Shown here piece by piece: positions 15,201-22,768 of a stretch of DNA of 32,634 bases (position 1 is its first letter; every line of letters begins with the position of its first letter). The notes under the pieces are model-generated. The model worked only from the letters and a program-made list of their open reading frames with translations. It was not told the origin of the DNA and did no database searches. Source of the DNA: Chloroflexota bacterium (lineage in GTDB: Bacteria; Chloroflexota; Dehalococcoidia; Lucifugimonadales; UBA3495); the NCBI GenBank assembly GCA_022568195.1, contig JADFFS010000020.1:1-32634 (forward strand), written 5' to 3'. The translations under genes and the position numbers were made by a program.

Positions 15201-16634
15201 ATGAATCACCGGTCTTTCGCATTGGTTTTGCTGTCCCTGGCGGTAATCGGGCCTGCTTGTGCAACACAAGCACCGGTCTCCACGCCAACTCCCGCCCCGA
15301 CAATTGATAGGCCTAAACCTACTCCGACACCGACACCTGATATAGGCGCGACCACTCAGTCGCGTTGGGCCACCATCGAGGCTAACCCGATCCCCACGCA
15401 AACTCCAACTCCTATCCTACCGACACCTACGCCCACAGTCACACCCTCCCCGGTCCCTACAGCTACACCGAAACCGATTCCAACACCGAAGCCGACCCCT
15501 ATACCGACGCCAACTTCCACACCTGCTCCAGCACCCACACCCACTCCCACGGTTGCCGATATGGTCGAGAAGATAAGGCCATCGGTCGTCCGCATTAATA
15601 CAAGCCTGGGGGACGGCTCTGGTTTTATCTTCGAGATTCCCCAAACTGGCGGCGTTGCGTTGGTCCTGACCAACGCCCACGTTGTTGAAGGCGCGGAATG
15701 GATCAATGTGACCCTTAACGATTCAACGACCTTTAGCAACGAGATATTGGGCATTGATCCCGCCAAAGACCTGGCCGTTTTGAAGATTTGTTGTGGGCAC
15801 TATCAGGCGCTGGAATTCGGTGATGCCAGTCGCCTAAGAGCGCGCACCAGAGTTGTAGCGATTGGGTATCCTTCAGGAATCTCTGGGAAGGCCAGCGTGA
15901 CCGGCGGGATCGTGTTGGCTGTTCGATTGAACAGGGGCCGGTGGGTTATTCAGACTGATGCTGCAATTGACCCTGGCATTAGCGGTGGCCCTCTCTTGTC
16001 ACTTTCCGGGGAAGTGCTAGGCATAAATACCTCCAAGTATGCGACTACCGAGAGCGGGGTGCCCGTGGAGGGTATAGGGTTCGCTGTGTCTGAGGTTTCT
16101 GTGCTACAAGATCTATTGGCACTTAAGTCGGGTGACCTGCTCCCCACTCCAACGCCCCGAATCATCCCGACTCCCACTCCCACACCGAGGCCTCCGCCGA
16201 CACCGACGCCAACTCCAAATCCGGTTTCCTACTTCAATGAGGGGAATCGGCTCATGAATCTGCGCATGTACCGTGAGGCAATTCTCCAATTTACCATCGC
16301 CATCCGTGGTGATTTTAACTATGCTTTGGCTTACTCGCGGCGCGGTGGCAGCTATACGGCGTTGGGGGAACACGTGCGAGCCATCGCGGATTACGACAAG
16401 GCCATCAGGTTGCAGCCTACCGCCACATTCTACAACGAGCGCGGTGTATCTTTTGCCGCTTTGCGCAAGTATGAGGAGGCCATCCTAGACTACGACCAGG
16501 CCATTCGCTTGGCGCCTACAGCTTTGTATTACACGAATCGAGGAAACGCCAACTCCCGTCTTGCCCGGACGGAACAGGCAAATTCAGATTGGGCCAAGGC
16601 TACGGCGTGTCGACTTGAACCACGATATTGTTAG
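15201..16634 (+). CDS. HtrA/DegP-type trypsin-like serine protease with C-terminal TPR repeats, exported
   Basis: 477 residues from ATG 15201. In-frame codons upstream overlap the preceding gene and precede the signal peptide. The signal peptide ([16 protein letters not shown]) ends at a possible lipobox Cys20, with a weak -3 residue. A long Thr/Pro linker covers about 26-118. The protease domain (about 119-310) has the complete triad: His160 in LTNAHVV, Asp190 in KDLAVLK and Ser261 in PGISGGPL (Ile replaces the usual Asn). No PDZ domain follows. A second Thr/Pro linker (about 314-342) leads to three or four TPR units ([41 protein letters not shown]). The TPRs may recruit substrates in place of PDZ. 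It is likely co-transcribed with the glutaredoxin-DinB gene. Confidence 0.88.
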   Translation: MNHRSFALVLLSLAVIGPACATQAPVSTPTPAPTIDRPKPTPTPTPDIGATTQSRWATIEANPIPTQTPTPILPTPTPTVTPSPVPTATPKPIPTPKPTPIPTPTSTPAPAPTPTPTVADMVEKIRPSVVRINTSLGDGSGFIFEIPQTGGVALVLTNAHVVEGAEWINVTLNDSTTFSNEILGIDPAKDLAVLKICCGHYQALEFGDASRLRARTRVVAIGYPSGISGKASVTGGIVLAVRLNRGRWVIQTDAAIDPGISGGPLLSLSGEVLGINTSKYATTESGVPVEGIGFAVSEVSVLQDLLALKSGDLLPTPTPRIIPTPTPTPRPPPTPTPTPNPVSYFNEGNRLMNLRMYREAILQFTIAIRGDFNYALAYSRRGGSYTALGEHVRAIADYDKAIRLQPTATFYNERGVSFAALRKYEEAILDYDQAIRLAPTALYYTNRGNANSRLARTEQANSDWAKATACRLEPRYC

Positions 16635-16710
16635 CAACCGGGAATAACGGTCCAACGAATGCGTCACAAAATGCACGGGCAATTTTCAGGCCATACAAGT
16701 TTTACTGGTG

Positions 16711-16747
16711 CCGAGGAACACGGTTCTACCCGTGCGTTGTCCCTCGG
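16711..16747. terminator. Compound hairpin between convergent genes, possible bidirectional terminator
   Basis: CCGAGG (16711-16716) pairs with CCTCGG (16742-16747), and inside it CACGG pairs with CCGTG. No strong T-run flanks it. It lies between the protease gene and the convergent minus-strand gene; nothing else was recognised in 16635-16884. Confidence 0.3.
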
Positions 16748-16884
16748 GATACTGTCGCAGGCTACCAAGGCTTCGGTGGTGGCGCCTCTTTCTTCAAGCG
16801 GCTGTCGGCGTGTTTGCCGGGTGTAGGTGGGGGCTCTTCACCGCCACAGACGGTGCCCGAGACCAATTTGCGTAACCCTGACGG

Positions 16885-17862
16885 TCAGGGCGTTTCCGCC
16901 AGGAAAAGTTCCTCGGGGGTAACTATCCGGGGAGCCAGGCCTTGGTCGTGCACGTACCGGGCGACCGCTTCCAGGGTAGCGAGGTTGGATTCCACGCCGT
17001 AAGCCCAGTAATCTTTGCCGAAGACTCTCCAGGTCTCCTCGATGTGGTCGATCAGGAAGGGTAGGGAAAGGCGCAGGGCATCGGTGTCGTATAACCCGTC
17101 GATTGCCAAATCTCGGGCCTCGCAGAATGCTTTGTACAAGCTGGCGGCCACCCACGGATGCTCTCGGTGCACGTCCTCTCGGATGGCGACCGTGTGCATG
17201 ATGGGGAAGATGCCGGTTCGCCGGTAGTAGTCCTGCTCCACCTCTTTGAAGTTGGGGAATAAGCGGCCAATGTTAGGGGAACCGTTCACAAAGTGCCTGG
17301 GGTTGTAGAGGGCAAAGAGGGCGTCCAGTTCCCCCGCCTCCAGCATCCCTTCCAGGGTCTTACCCTCGGGTATGAAACTCAGACGTATTTTGTCGGGCAG
17401 GTTCATTGGCAGCAATTGAGCGGGCGCGGGGGAATCCTGGCCGCCCATGAACCAGGTCATCTCCTCGGGCATCACGCCGTAGTCGTGCTGGAGCATCCCT
17501 TTGATGTAGACGATGGCCGTGGAGCTGTATTGGGCCACACCGATGCGCTTGCCCCGTAAATCCGCTGGTTCATTGATGCCGGCGTCGGTACGTATGTAGA
17601 TACAGTCGTGGCGGAACATCTTGGAGAGCATTACAGGGATGGCCACGAAGGGGCACTGTCCCCGAGCCTTGAGGATTACATAAGAGGCCAAAGACATTTC
17701 CGAGGCATGGAACTCCTGGTCGTGGAGCATGCGGGGAAAAATCTCCCTGGGCCTCAAGACTTGAATGTTGGGAGTGATCCCCTCGGGCTGGACACGGCCG
17801 TCCATGAGAGGACGGGTGCGGTCGTAGTCCCAACACGCGATGGTGAGTTCAAGGTTTGGCAT
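16885..17862 (-). CDS. 4,5-dihydroxyphthalate decarboxylase-like / periplasmic-binding-fold protein without signal peptide
   Basis: 325 residues, with GGGAGG just upstream of the ATG. The start MPNLELTIACWDYDRTRPLM and the stretch FPRMLHDQEFHASEMSLASY are typical of proteins annotated as 4,5-dihydroxyphthalate decarboxylase. These have the fold of type 2 solute-binding proteins (NMT1/TauA-like). ADLRGKRIGVAQYSSTAIVY is the shared fold hinge motif. There is no signal peptide, so it should be cytoplasmic and act on a small aromatic or carboxylic substrate rather than serve an importer. The upstream neighbour on the same strand is an amidohydrolase of the decarboxylase-like group, which supports a ring-cleavage or decarboxylation role. 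The exact substrate is unknown. Confidence 0.75.
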   Translation of the reverse strand: MPNLELTIACWDYDRTRPLMDGRVQPEGITPNIQVLRPREIFPRMLHDQEFHASEMSLASYVILKARGQCPFVAIPVMLSKMFRHDCIYIRTDAGINEPADLRGKRIGVAQYSSTAIVYIKGMLQHDYGVMPEEMTWFMGGQDSPAPAQLLPMNLPDKIRLSFIPEGKTLEGMLEAGELDALFALYNPRHFVNGSPNIGRLFPNFKEVEQDYYRRTGIFPIMHTVAIREDVHREHPWVAASLYKAFCEARDLAIDGLYDTDALRLSLPFLIDHIEETWRVFGKDYWAYGVESNLATLEAVARYVHDQGLAPRIVTPEELFLAETP

Positions 17863-17992
17863 GGCGCCTCCCGGCCGTGGTTTTGGAGAATTCCACTCCC
17901 GTTTTTAGGCGACCTTTTATAGCTGGCAGCTTCCCGTACCCCTGGGTCGGAATGGCCTGGGCTTGCCACTGGAACCGTGGGCTAGGACGCCG

Positions 17993-19161
17993 CTACAGCA
18001 GCCGCAGGAACCTTTCGGCGTTGCCGTGCATGAATTTATGCAGGGTCTCTTCTCCCAAGTCCTCCCATATTGGCCAGTCTAGGACTAAATCCGTGGTCTC
18101 GGGAAAGGCGGCCTCGCCGTGGGGGTAGTCCGACTGGTAGGCCCAACACTCATCGCCCAGTAGCTCGAAGCAGGCCTTGGTCATCTCGGGTCCTTCGAAG
18201 TGCTCACAGGGACATAGGAAGCGGCCCATTCTGACGTACTCTTCCGCTTTGTAGTCCAGGGCCGGCACGGTATCGGAGGCCACGTAGTCGATCATGGCGT
18301 CCAACCTCTTGACCCAATGAGGTAGCCAACCGTGTCCTACCTCGGCCACCCCGGCATTCAGGTTGGGGAACCGGTCGAAGATCTTACCGATGATGAGGTA
18401 AGTGAGCCATCGGGCCGCTCGCCAGGGGTGGGACGCGGTACGCACCATGACGGGGTTGTCCCAAACGTCACGGTAGCCCGGCCAGAAGGGAGGCTCCGAG
18501 GTGAAGCTGTGGTCGATTAAGGGCAGGTGATACTCGTTGAGAACGTCGTAGATTGGGTCCAGCGTTGGGTCGTCGATGGGTAGACCTTCCGGGAGGGTCA
18601 GCCAAACGCCGGCAAGCCACTTGTCGGTGATCATGGACTTGAGTTCCAGGATGGACCACTCGATGTCGGTAGCAGGCAGCAGGGCCACGCTCTTGAGCCG
18701 GTCTGGGTCGGCGCTGCAATACTCACGGATGTACCGGTGATAGGCCCCGTATAGGGCATGCTGAAAGTCCAAGTCCAGCGTAACTATAGGAGGCGCCCAA
18801 TTGCCGGGGAAGATCAGGTCCACGTCCCTGCCCTCCCGGTCCATGTCCAGGAGGCGGGCCTGGGAATCTTTCTCCTCCACTCCCTCGCGTGGCGCGGCAC
18901 GGTGCCAACCCCGGTTGCTGCGGCTGAGGCGGCTCCAGCCGGTCTCACCCCCGGGGATTATCTCCGGCTTTTCGTGGGCCTTGTGGCCGGCATAGCGGGA
19001 CCATTGGTAGGGCGCGATGGCGATATTCTTGCCGCCCTTTTGCCGGTATTTCTCCATCTCCACTAATCTGGGACGGAAGCTGGGTCCACGTACTCGCATA
19101 GCACGTCGAAGCTTGGCCCTATGTGGGTGTCCATGTCGATGACCTTATATCCCCTTTTCAT
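17993..19161 (-). CDS. Amidohydrolase 2 family metal-dependent hydrolase/decarboxylase, interrupted by a one-base frameshift
   Basis: The natural start is ATG 19161, with GGAGGG just upstream. It opens MKRGYKVIDMDTHIGPSFDV, with the N-terminal metal-binding D-x-H region, and continues to CEYVDPA. It then leaves frame near 19075-19080 (GGAAGC on the plus strand) and would stop after four residues. The next frame takes over at once with FRPRLVEMEKYRQ and runs to the end at 17993. Adding one T in the coding strand restores one protein of about 389 residues. Later conserved elements are present: LPLIDHS, EVGHGWLPHWVKR and the signature YQSDYPHGE. If the frameshift is real, an ATG at 19099 gives a 368-residue product lacking the metal-binding N-terminus. 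Confidence 0.8.
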
Positions 19162-19235
19162 TTCGCCCTCCGCTCGAGTTCAGGTTGGCTCCAAGCAAGG
19201 TCCGGAAGCGCTGGTTGGAAGTCTTGGCCAATAAC

Positions 19236-20084
19236 CTATGTTACCCCTTCGTCAACCCGGCCATCACAGTTGTTGTCCTTGTTGTCGGCGATCTCAGCAG
19301 CGGGTGGGTTTACTTCAGGGTCCGAATCGTCGCAGTCTGTGTTGTTCTCAACGTAGCCCGCCGGTTGAGATATCGCCTCAATCGAATCATCGGGGCTCCC
19401 GAAGCCGTCACCGTCCTGGTCCAGGTAGTAGGTCCCTGATGGCGTCCCCTCGTCTATCTCTCCGTCACAATTGTTATCTATATCGTCCGGAACTTCCAGG
19501 GATGCCGGATTTACGGTCACGTCGGTGTCGTCGCAGTCGGTGTTGTCGGTCACGTAGCCGGGTGGTTGAGAGTTTGCCTGAAAGGGCGATTGAGGGTCGC
19601 CGAAGCCGTCGCCATCCCGGTCAAGGTAGTAGGTCGCGGAGGGTGTTCCCTCGTCGATCTGGCCATTGCAATTGTTGTCGATGTTGTCCGGAACTTCCAA
19701 GGATGCCGGATTCACGCTGACGTCGGTATCGTCACAGTCGGAGTTGTCGGTCACGTATCCGGCAGGCTGGGATGATGCCTGAAGGGGCGTCTGTGGATCG
19801 CCGAAGCCGTCGCCGTCCTGGTCCCAGTAGTACGTCGTTAGCTGGACAGGGACGGGCGTAGCGGTTGGAGGAATGGGTGTCGGCGCCGGATTCACGGGTA
19901 CAGGAGTAGTAGCAGAAACCTCGGCGGGCGGTGGGTAGGGAGTGTAAGTAGGATACAGGGTGTACGTCGGATAGGGTGTATAGGTGGGAGCCGGGGTGAG
20001 GACCGCAGCCACTTGAGCCACCTGTTCGCAGCCCACCAACCCAAATACCCCCAGCAGAGTAATCAGAAGGATCAGCTTGGGCAT
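19236..20084 (-). CDS. Lipoprotein with three MopE-type calcium/metal-binding repeats
   Basis: 282 residues from ATG 20084, preferred over ATG 20090 because AGGA is 6 bases before it. The signal peptide ends LLGVFGLVGC, with a clear lipobox and Cys19. A Tyr/Pro/Thr linker (TPYPTYTLYPTYTPYP) extends to about residue 80. Three 67-residue repeats follow. Each has a DxDGDGFGD loop like a thrombospondin type 3 or dockerin calcium loop, then GYVTDNSDCDDTD, then a DNIDNNCNGQIDEG-type end. This is the pattern of the putative metal-binding MopE repeats of secreted proteins. The protein likely sits on the outer face and binds calcium. The gene is 22 bases downstream of the small barrel gene. Confidence 0.82.
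   Translation of the reverse strand: MPKLILLITLLGVFGLVGCEQVAQVAAVLTPAPTYTPYPTYTLYPTYTPYPPPAEVSATTPVPVNPAPTPIPPTATPVPVQLTTYYWDQDGDGFGDPQTPLQASSQPAGYVTDNSDCDDTDVSVNPASLEVPDNIDNNCNGQIDEGTPSATYYLDRDGDGFGDPQSPFQANSQPPGYVTDNTDCDDTDVTVNPASLEVPDDIDNNCDGEIDEGTPSGTYYLDQDGDGFGSPDDSIEAISQPAGYVENNTDCDDSDPEVNPPAAEIADNKDNNCDGRVDEGVT
19239..19838 (-). repeat. Three tandem 201-bp repeats within the MopE-type lipoprotein gene
   Basis: The plus-strand block CCGAAGCCGTC recurs at 19399, 19600 and 19801, exactly 201 bases (67 codons) apart. The units remain close at the DNA level, which suggests recent duplication or continuing recombination. The last unit is shorter at its 3' end. Confidence 0.8.
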
Positions 20085-20106
20085 TGGCATTCCTATATAA
20101 CCGTTT

Positions 20107-20328
20107 TTAAACCGGTTCTAACCATGACTCGTAAATGGGGCGGTCGCCGGTATCTCCGTCGAACCGCACCATGTATTGGGGCTCTAACAATTGGTCCGTC
20201 CCGTCCGGGTCTACCTCGGACAGTGGAGGGAAAAACGTGATCACGCCTTCCCTGCCGCAAAGACTGCTGGTTGCATCAGGGTTATTGGCAGGTACGCGCA
20301 CTCGTTGGCCAACCGCGAAACTCGGCAT
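20107..20328 (-). CDS. Small SH3-barrel-like protein, unknown function
   Basis: 73 residues from ATG 20328, chosen because GGAGGAGG lies just upstream (about 7 bases); an earlier in-frame ATG adds an Arg/Gly-rich leader. The protein reads SFAVGQRVRVPAN, CGREGVITFFPP, then PQYMVRFDGDTGD and YESWLEPV. This is a beta-rich layout like an SH3 barrel, loosely similar to the C-terminal barrel of nitrile hydratase beta subunits. It has no signal peptide. It shares its general pattern with the product at 12209. It probably forms an operon with the MopE-type lipoprotein gene downstream. Function is unknown. Confidence 0.55.
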   Translation of the reverse strand: MPSFAVGQRVRVPANNPDATSSLCGREGVITFFPPLSEVDPDGTDQLLEPQYMVRFDGDTGDRPIYESWLEPV

Positions 20329-20381
20329 CGTACAACCTCCTCCGCGCCGCCCCCGGCCCCGTCTGGCTATCGAGGCCAATC

Positions 20382-20435
20382 CTAGCGTGATTCCAAGGCC
20401 TTTTCAATCCGCAAAGCCCAGGGCTTTAGTTCACA
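20382..20435 (-). pseudogene. Ketopantoate-reductase C-terminal fragment
   Basis: The minus strand reads CELKPWALRIEKALESR followed by TAG. This is almost the same as the C-terminus of the intact ketopantoate-reductase-like protein at 21721 (LKPWANRIEKAL). No further upstream homology was found; the next bases run into a half copy of the hairpin repeat at 20474. It is an orphan tail, not a gene. Confidence 0.5.
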
Positions 20436-20473
20436 GATGCACTACCGATTTAGCTTCGCGATCGCGCTATAGG

Positions 20474-20500
20474 TCCGTCTCTGTGGTTTCCGTGGTGAAT
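20474..20500. repeat. Probable half copy of the intergenic hairpin repeat
   Basis: TCCGTCTCTGTGGTTTCCGTGG resembles one arm of the longer hairpin repeats at 22687 and 31899 (CCGTGTCTCTGTGGC). The opposite arm is absent. The rest of 20436-20585 shows no gene. Confidence 0.4.
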
Positions 20501-20585
20501 CAGTGCTCGGGCGGGAGTTCACGCTGGAGCACTGGACAGGCTGATAGACGATCTCAACGCGAAAAGGTTGGGGGTAGCAACCGAG

Positions 20586-21449
20586 CTAAGCCACTGGCTG
20601 CATTGCCCTTAGCCGACTGGCGATGTAGTCCTTCATCATGTCGATGGCCCGGTCCGTCTCAGGACCGGGAGTGGTAACCCAGCGATGTTCGGCGCGGGCG
20701 AAAACCTCGAACTCGATGTCGCCACCGGCGTTCCGGTAGCAATCGACGAAATGAGCCTGGGTTTCGGGCATCACATTGTCATCCAGAGAACCTTGCAAGA
20801 CGAACATCGGCGGCAAGGAAATCAGCTCTCCCCGATCCAGGATTTCTTGCGGGTTGGCCTCGTGAATGCTGTCCCAAGGGCTGAAATAGGTCTCGTTATT
20901 GTGCATCATGTTGAGACGCTGCCTGCTCTTGGCGTTTTCATAGCGAGCGATGGTGTTGCTGATGGGCGAGCGAGCGATGACGTAGTTCAGGGTAGCGTCC
21001 AAGTCAGGGGCCTCTTCCAAGGGGAACTCGTTGTAGCGTGGGTCGTTGGGCCGCATGGCGATCAACTCGACTACGTGTCCGCCGCTGGAGCTACCTAAGA
21101 CACCAAGGGTTGCGGGGTCGCCGTTCCACTCCCGGGCCTTGGATTTTAGCCAGCGGATGCCATAGTTGGTGTCGGCCACCGAGGCCGGGTAGGGGGCTTC
21201 ACTGGCCAAGCGTAGGTCGATGGCCACCACCAGGACGCCGCTGGCCGCCAATTGTTGGTCCACCAGCGCATTGGCGGTGCGGTCTTGGTCGTTCCAAGCG
21301 CCGCCATGCACATCCAAAAGGACTGGGAAGGGGCCGGTGCCCTGGGGTTGGTAGATACGAGCCATCAACGTACGGACCGGGTCTCGCCGGTACTCCACGT
21401 CCCAACTCTTTACTTCGTACTGTGCCGAAGGGTTGTAGACTACTGCCAT
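20586..21449 (-). CDS. Alpha/beta hydrolase (esterase/lipase-like)
   Basis: 287 residues. The oxyanion motif HGG is at 48-50 (LLDVHGGAWND) and the nucleophile elbow GSSSGG at 119-124, with Ser121. The acid is probably Asp223 or Asp224 in QGSLDDNVMPE, and the catalytic His255 is in RAEHRWVTT. A YPASVADTNYGIRWLKSKA segment matches carboxylesterase/BD-FAE-type hydrolases. There is no signal peptide, so it should be cytoplasmic. The ester substrate is unknown. It stands alone on the minus strand, with about 270 bases upstream that hold no recognised gene. Confidence 0.85.
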   Translation of the reverse strand: MAVVYNPSAQYEVKSWDVEYRRDPVRTLMARIYQPQGTGPFPVLLDVHGGAWNDQDRTANALVDQQLAASGVLVVAIDLRLASEAPYPASVADTNYGIRWLKSKAREWNGDPATLGVLGSSSGGHVVELIAMRPNDPRYNEFPLEEAPDLDATLNYVIARSPISNTIARYENAKSRQRLNMMHNNETYFSPWDSIHEANPQEILDRGELISLPPMFVLQGSLDDNVMPETQAHFVDCYRNAGGDIEFEVFARAEHRWVTTPGPETDRAIDMMKDYIASRLRAMQPVA

Positions 21450-21720
21450 GGTTCCTTCTCCTATATTTTTGCTTTAACCCGGTATTTCCCAAATCATGCT
21501 GATTTCCCTGGACGTCGGCCCCTCTGGGATGCCTCGAACTAAACCTTGCCACCGGTATAGTATCAATTTGACTCTTCCGGATGCTACTCTGGCGGCTCTA
21601 ATCCATCACCATGCCACCGTCTACTGCTCACGGGTAGATCCTCGCTCACACTCGATCCCTCCGTCTGTTTAACTTGCCATCCACTATGATGCTTGCTGCC
21701 GAACGAAACGCATAAATTGA

Positions 21721-22659
21721 TTACCCAGAACCCAGGGCCTTCTCGATGCGGTTCGCCCAGGGCTTGAGGATGGCGTAGAGAGCGTCGTTGATGGGGGTGG
21801 GCACGCCGGCTTCCCGGCCCATGCGGACCAAAGTACCTGTGATGCCCTCCAGCTCCACCTGACGGCCGTCGGTGAAGTCTTTGGCCAACGAGGCCCGGCC
21901 CTGGCCGGGGAAGTTGTCCAGGGCGTTCATGGCCCACGCCAGGGAGTCTTCCATGATGGGTGCTCCCCGGGCCCGGCCCACCGCCAGGGCCTCCTCGATA
22001 GCTCCTTGAATCAAGGCGCGGGTCTCCGGGACGTTGCGTATCTCCTCGTAGACCGAGTCGGCGATTGCGGCGTTGACTGCGGCGGACCCGGCGATGTAGG
22101 CGAATTTTTGCCAAAGCATGCCGGGCATGTTCTCTTGCAACTCCACCCGCCAAGCCGCCTCTTTGAAGGCTTCAAACAACTGCTGCCCGCGGTTGGTGAT
22201 TCCGGGCTGCAACTCGCCAAAGTTGGCGGTGCCGGGGCCGCCCTGGGTAACCACTCCCGGCGCGGCAATCCTGCCCTCCATGTAAGCGGAGCCGATCATC
22301 ACCCGGGAAGGGCCGAAGGCTTCGGCCAGCTGGTCACCGTTGTCGATCCCGTTTTGCAGGGTCAGGACCACCGAATCGGGTCCCATCAAAGGGCGCGCGG
22401 CCTGGATGGCCTGGGGGTTGTGGTACATCTTGACGTTGAACAGCACCAGGTCGTGGAACCCGGCCCCGCTGGTGTCTTCCACCGCCGCACCCGACACCGT
22501 AAATGTACCGTCGTTGGCGCTCTCAACCCGCAGGCCACGCTCTTGGATGGCGGCCAAATGGGACCCGCGAGCGACAAAGGTCACATCGTGCCCGGCCCGG
22601 GCCAGCAGCCCGCCGAAGTAGCCGCCGACTCCTCCTGCGCCCATCACTGCGACTTTCAT
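21721..22659 (-). CDS. Ketopantoate reductase-like protein (2-dehydropantoate 2-reductase family)
   Basis: 312 residues from ATG 22659; the frame is open upstream into the hairpin repeat but that part is not coding. The NADPH-binding Rossmann motif is MKVAVMGAGGVGGYFGG. Further family landmarks are FNVKMYH, LTLQNGIDN, and LWQKFAYIAG, which holds the catalytic Lys. The C-terminal domain ends LKPWANRIEKALGSG. The family reduces ketopantoate in pantothenate synthesis, but many environmental paralogs act on other 2-oxo acids. No other pantothenate genes are nearby, so a catabolic role is possible. It lies at the 3' end of the acyl-CoA synthetase cluster. A related C-terminal fragment lies at 20382. 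Confidence 0.85.
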   Translation of the reverse strand: MKVAVMGAGGVGGYFGGLLARAGHDVTFVARGSHLAAIQERGLRVESANDGTFTVSGAAVEDTSGAGFHDLVLFNVKMYHNPQAIQAARPLMGPDSVVLTLQNGIDNGDQLAEAFGPSRVMIGSAYMEGRIAAPGVVTQGGPGTANFGELQPGITNRGQQLFEAFKEAAWRVELQENMPGMLWQKFAYIAGSAAVNAAIADSVYEEIRNVPETRALIQGAIEEALAVGRARGAPIMEDSLAWAMNALDNFPGQGRASLAKDFTDGRQVELEGITGTLVRMGREAGVPTPINDALYAILKPWANRIEKALGSG

Positions 22660-22686
22660 AGGATTGGCCCCCTCCCAGGATTTTTT

Positions 22687-22751
22687 GCCACAGAGACACG
22701 GAGACACAGAGAGTCTAATTTAAGAACTCCGTGCCTCCGTGTCTCTGTGGC
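22687..22751. repeat. Intergenic hairpin repeat (inverted CACAGAGACACGGAG type)
   Basis: Arm GCCACAGAGACACGGAG begins at 22687, and its near-perfect reverse complement CTCCGTGTCTCTGTGGC ends at 22751, around a TCTAATTTAAGAA loop. The copy at 31899-31957 shares the right arm ACTCCGTGCCTC and the ATTTAA loop. Such CACAGAG-rich hairpins are dispersed in many environmental bacterial genomes. It lies between the acyl-CoA synthetase and reductase genes. Confidence 0.7.
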
Positions 22752-22768
22752 CGTTTGGATACGATAGG

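Noticed and set aside
19239-19838. Regular repeats considered as a CRISPR array
   Set aside because: The period is 201 bp, the units are coding and in frame, and there are no unique spacers of CRISPR length.
22006-22767. Plus-strand open frame of 253 codons
   Set aside because: It lies opposite the ketopantoate-reductase gene and contains the hairpin repeat; the translation is low-information.
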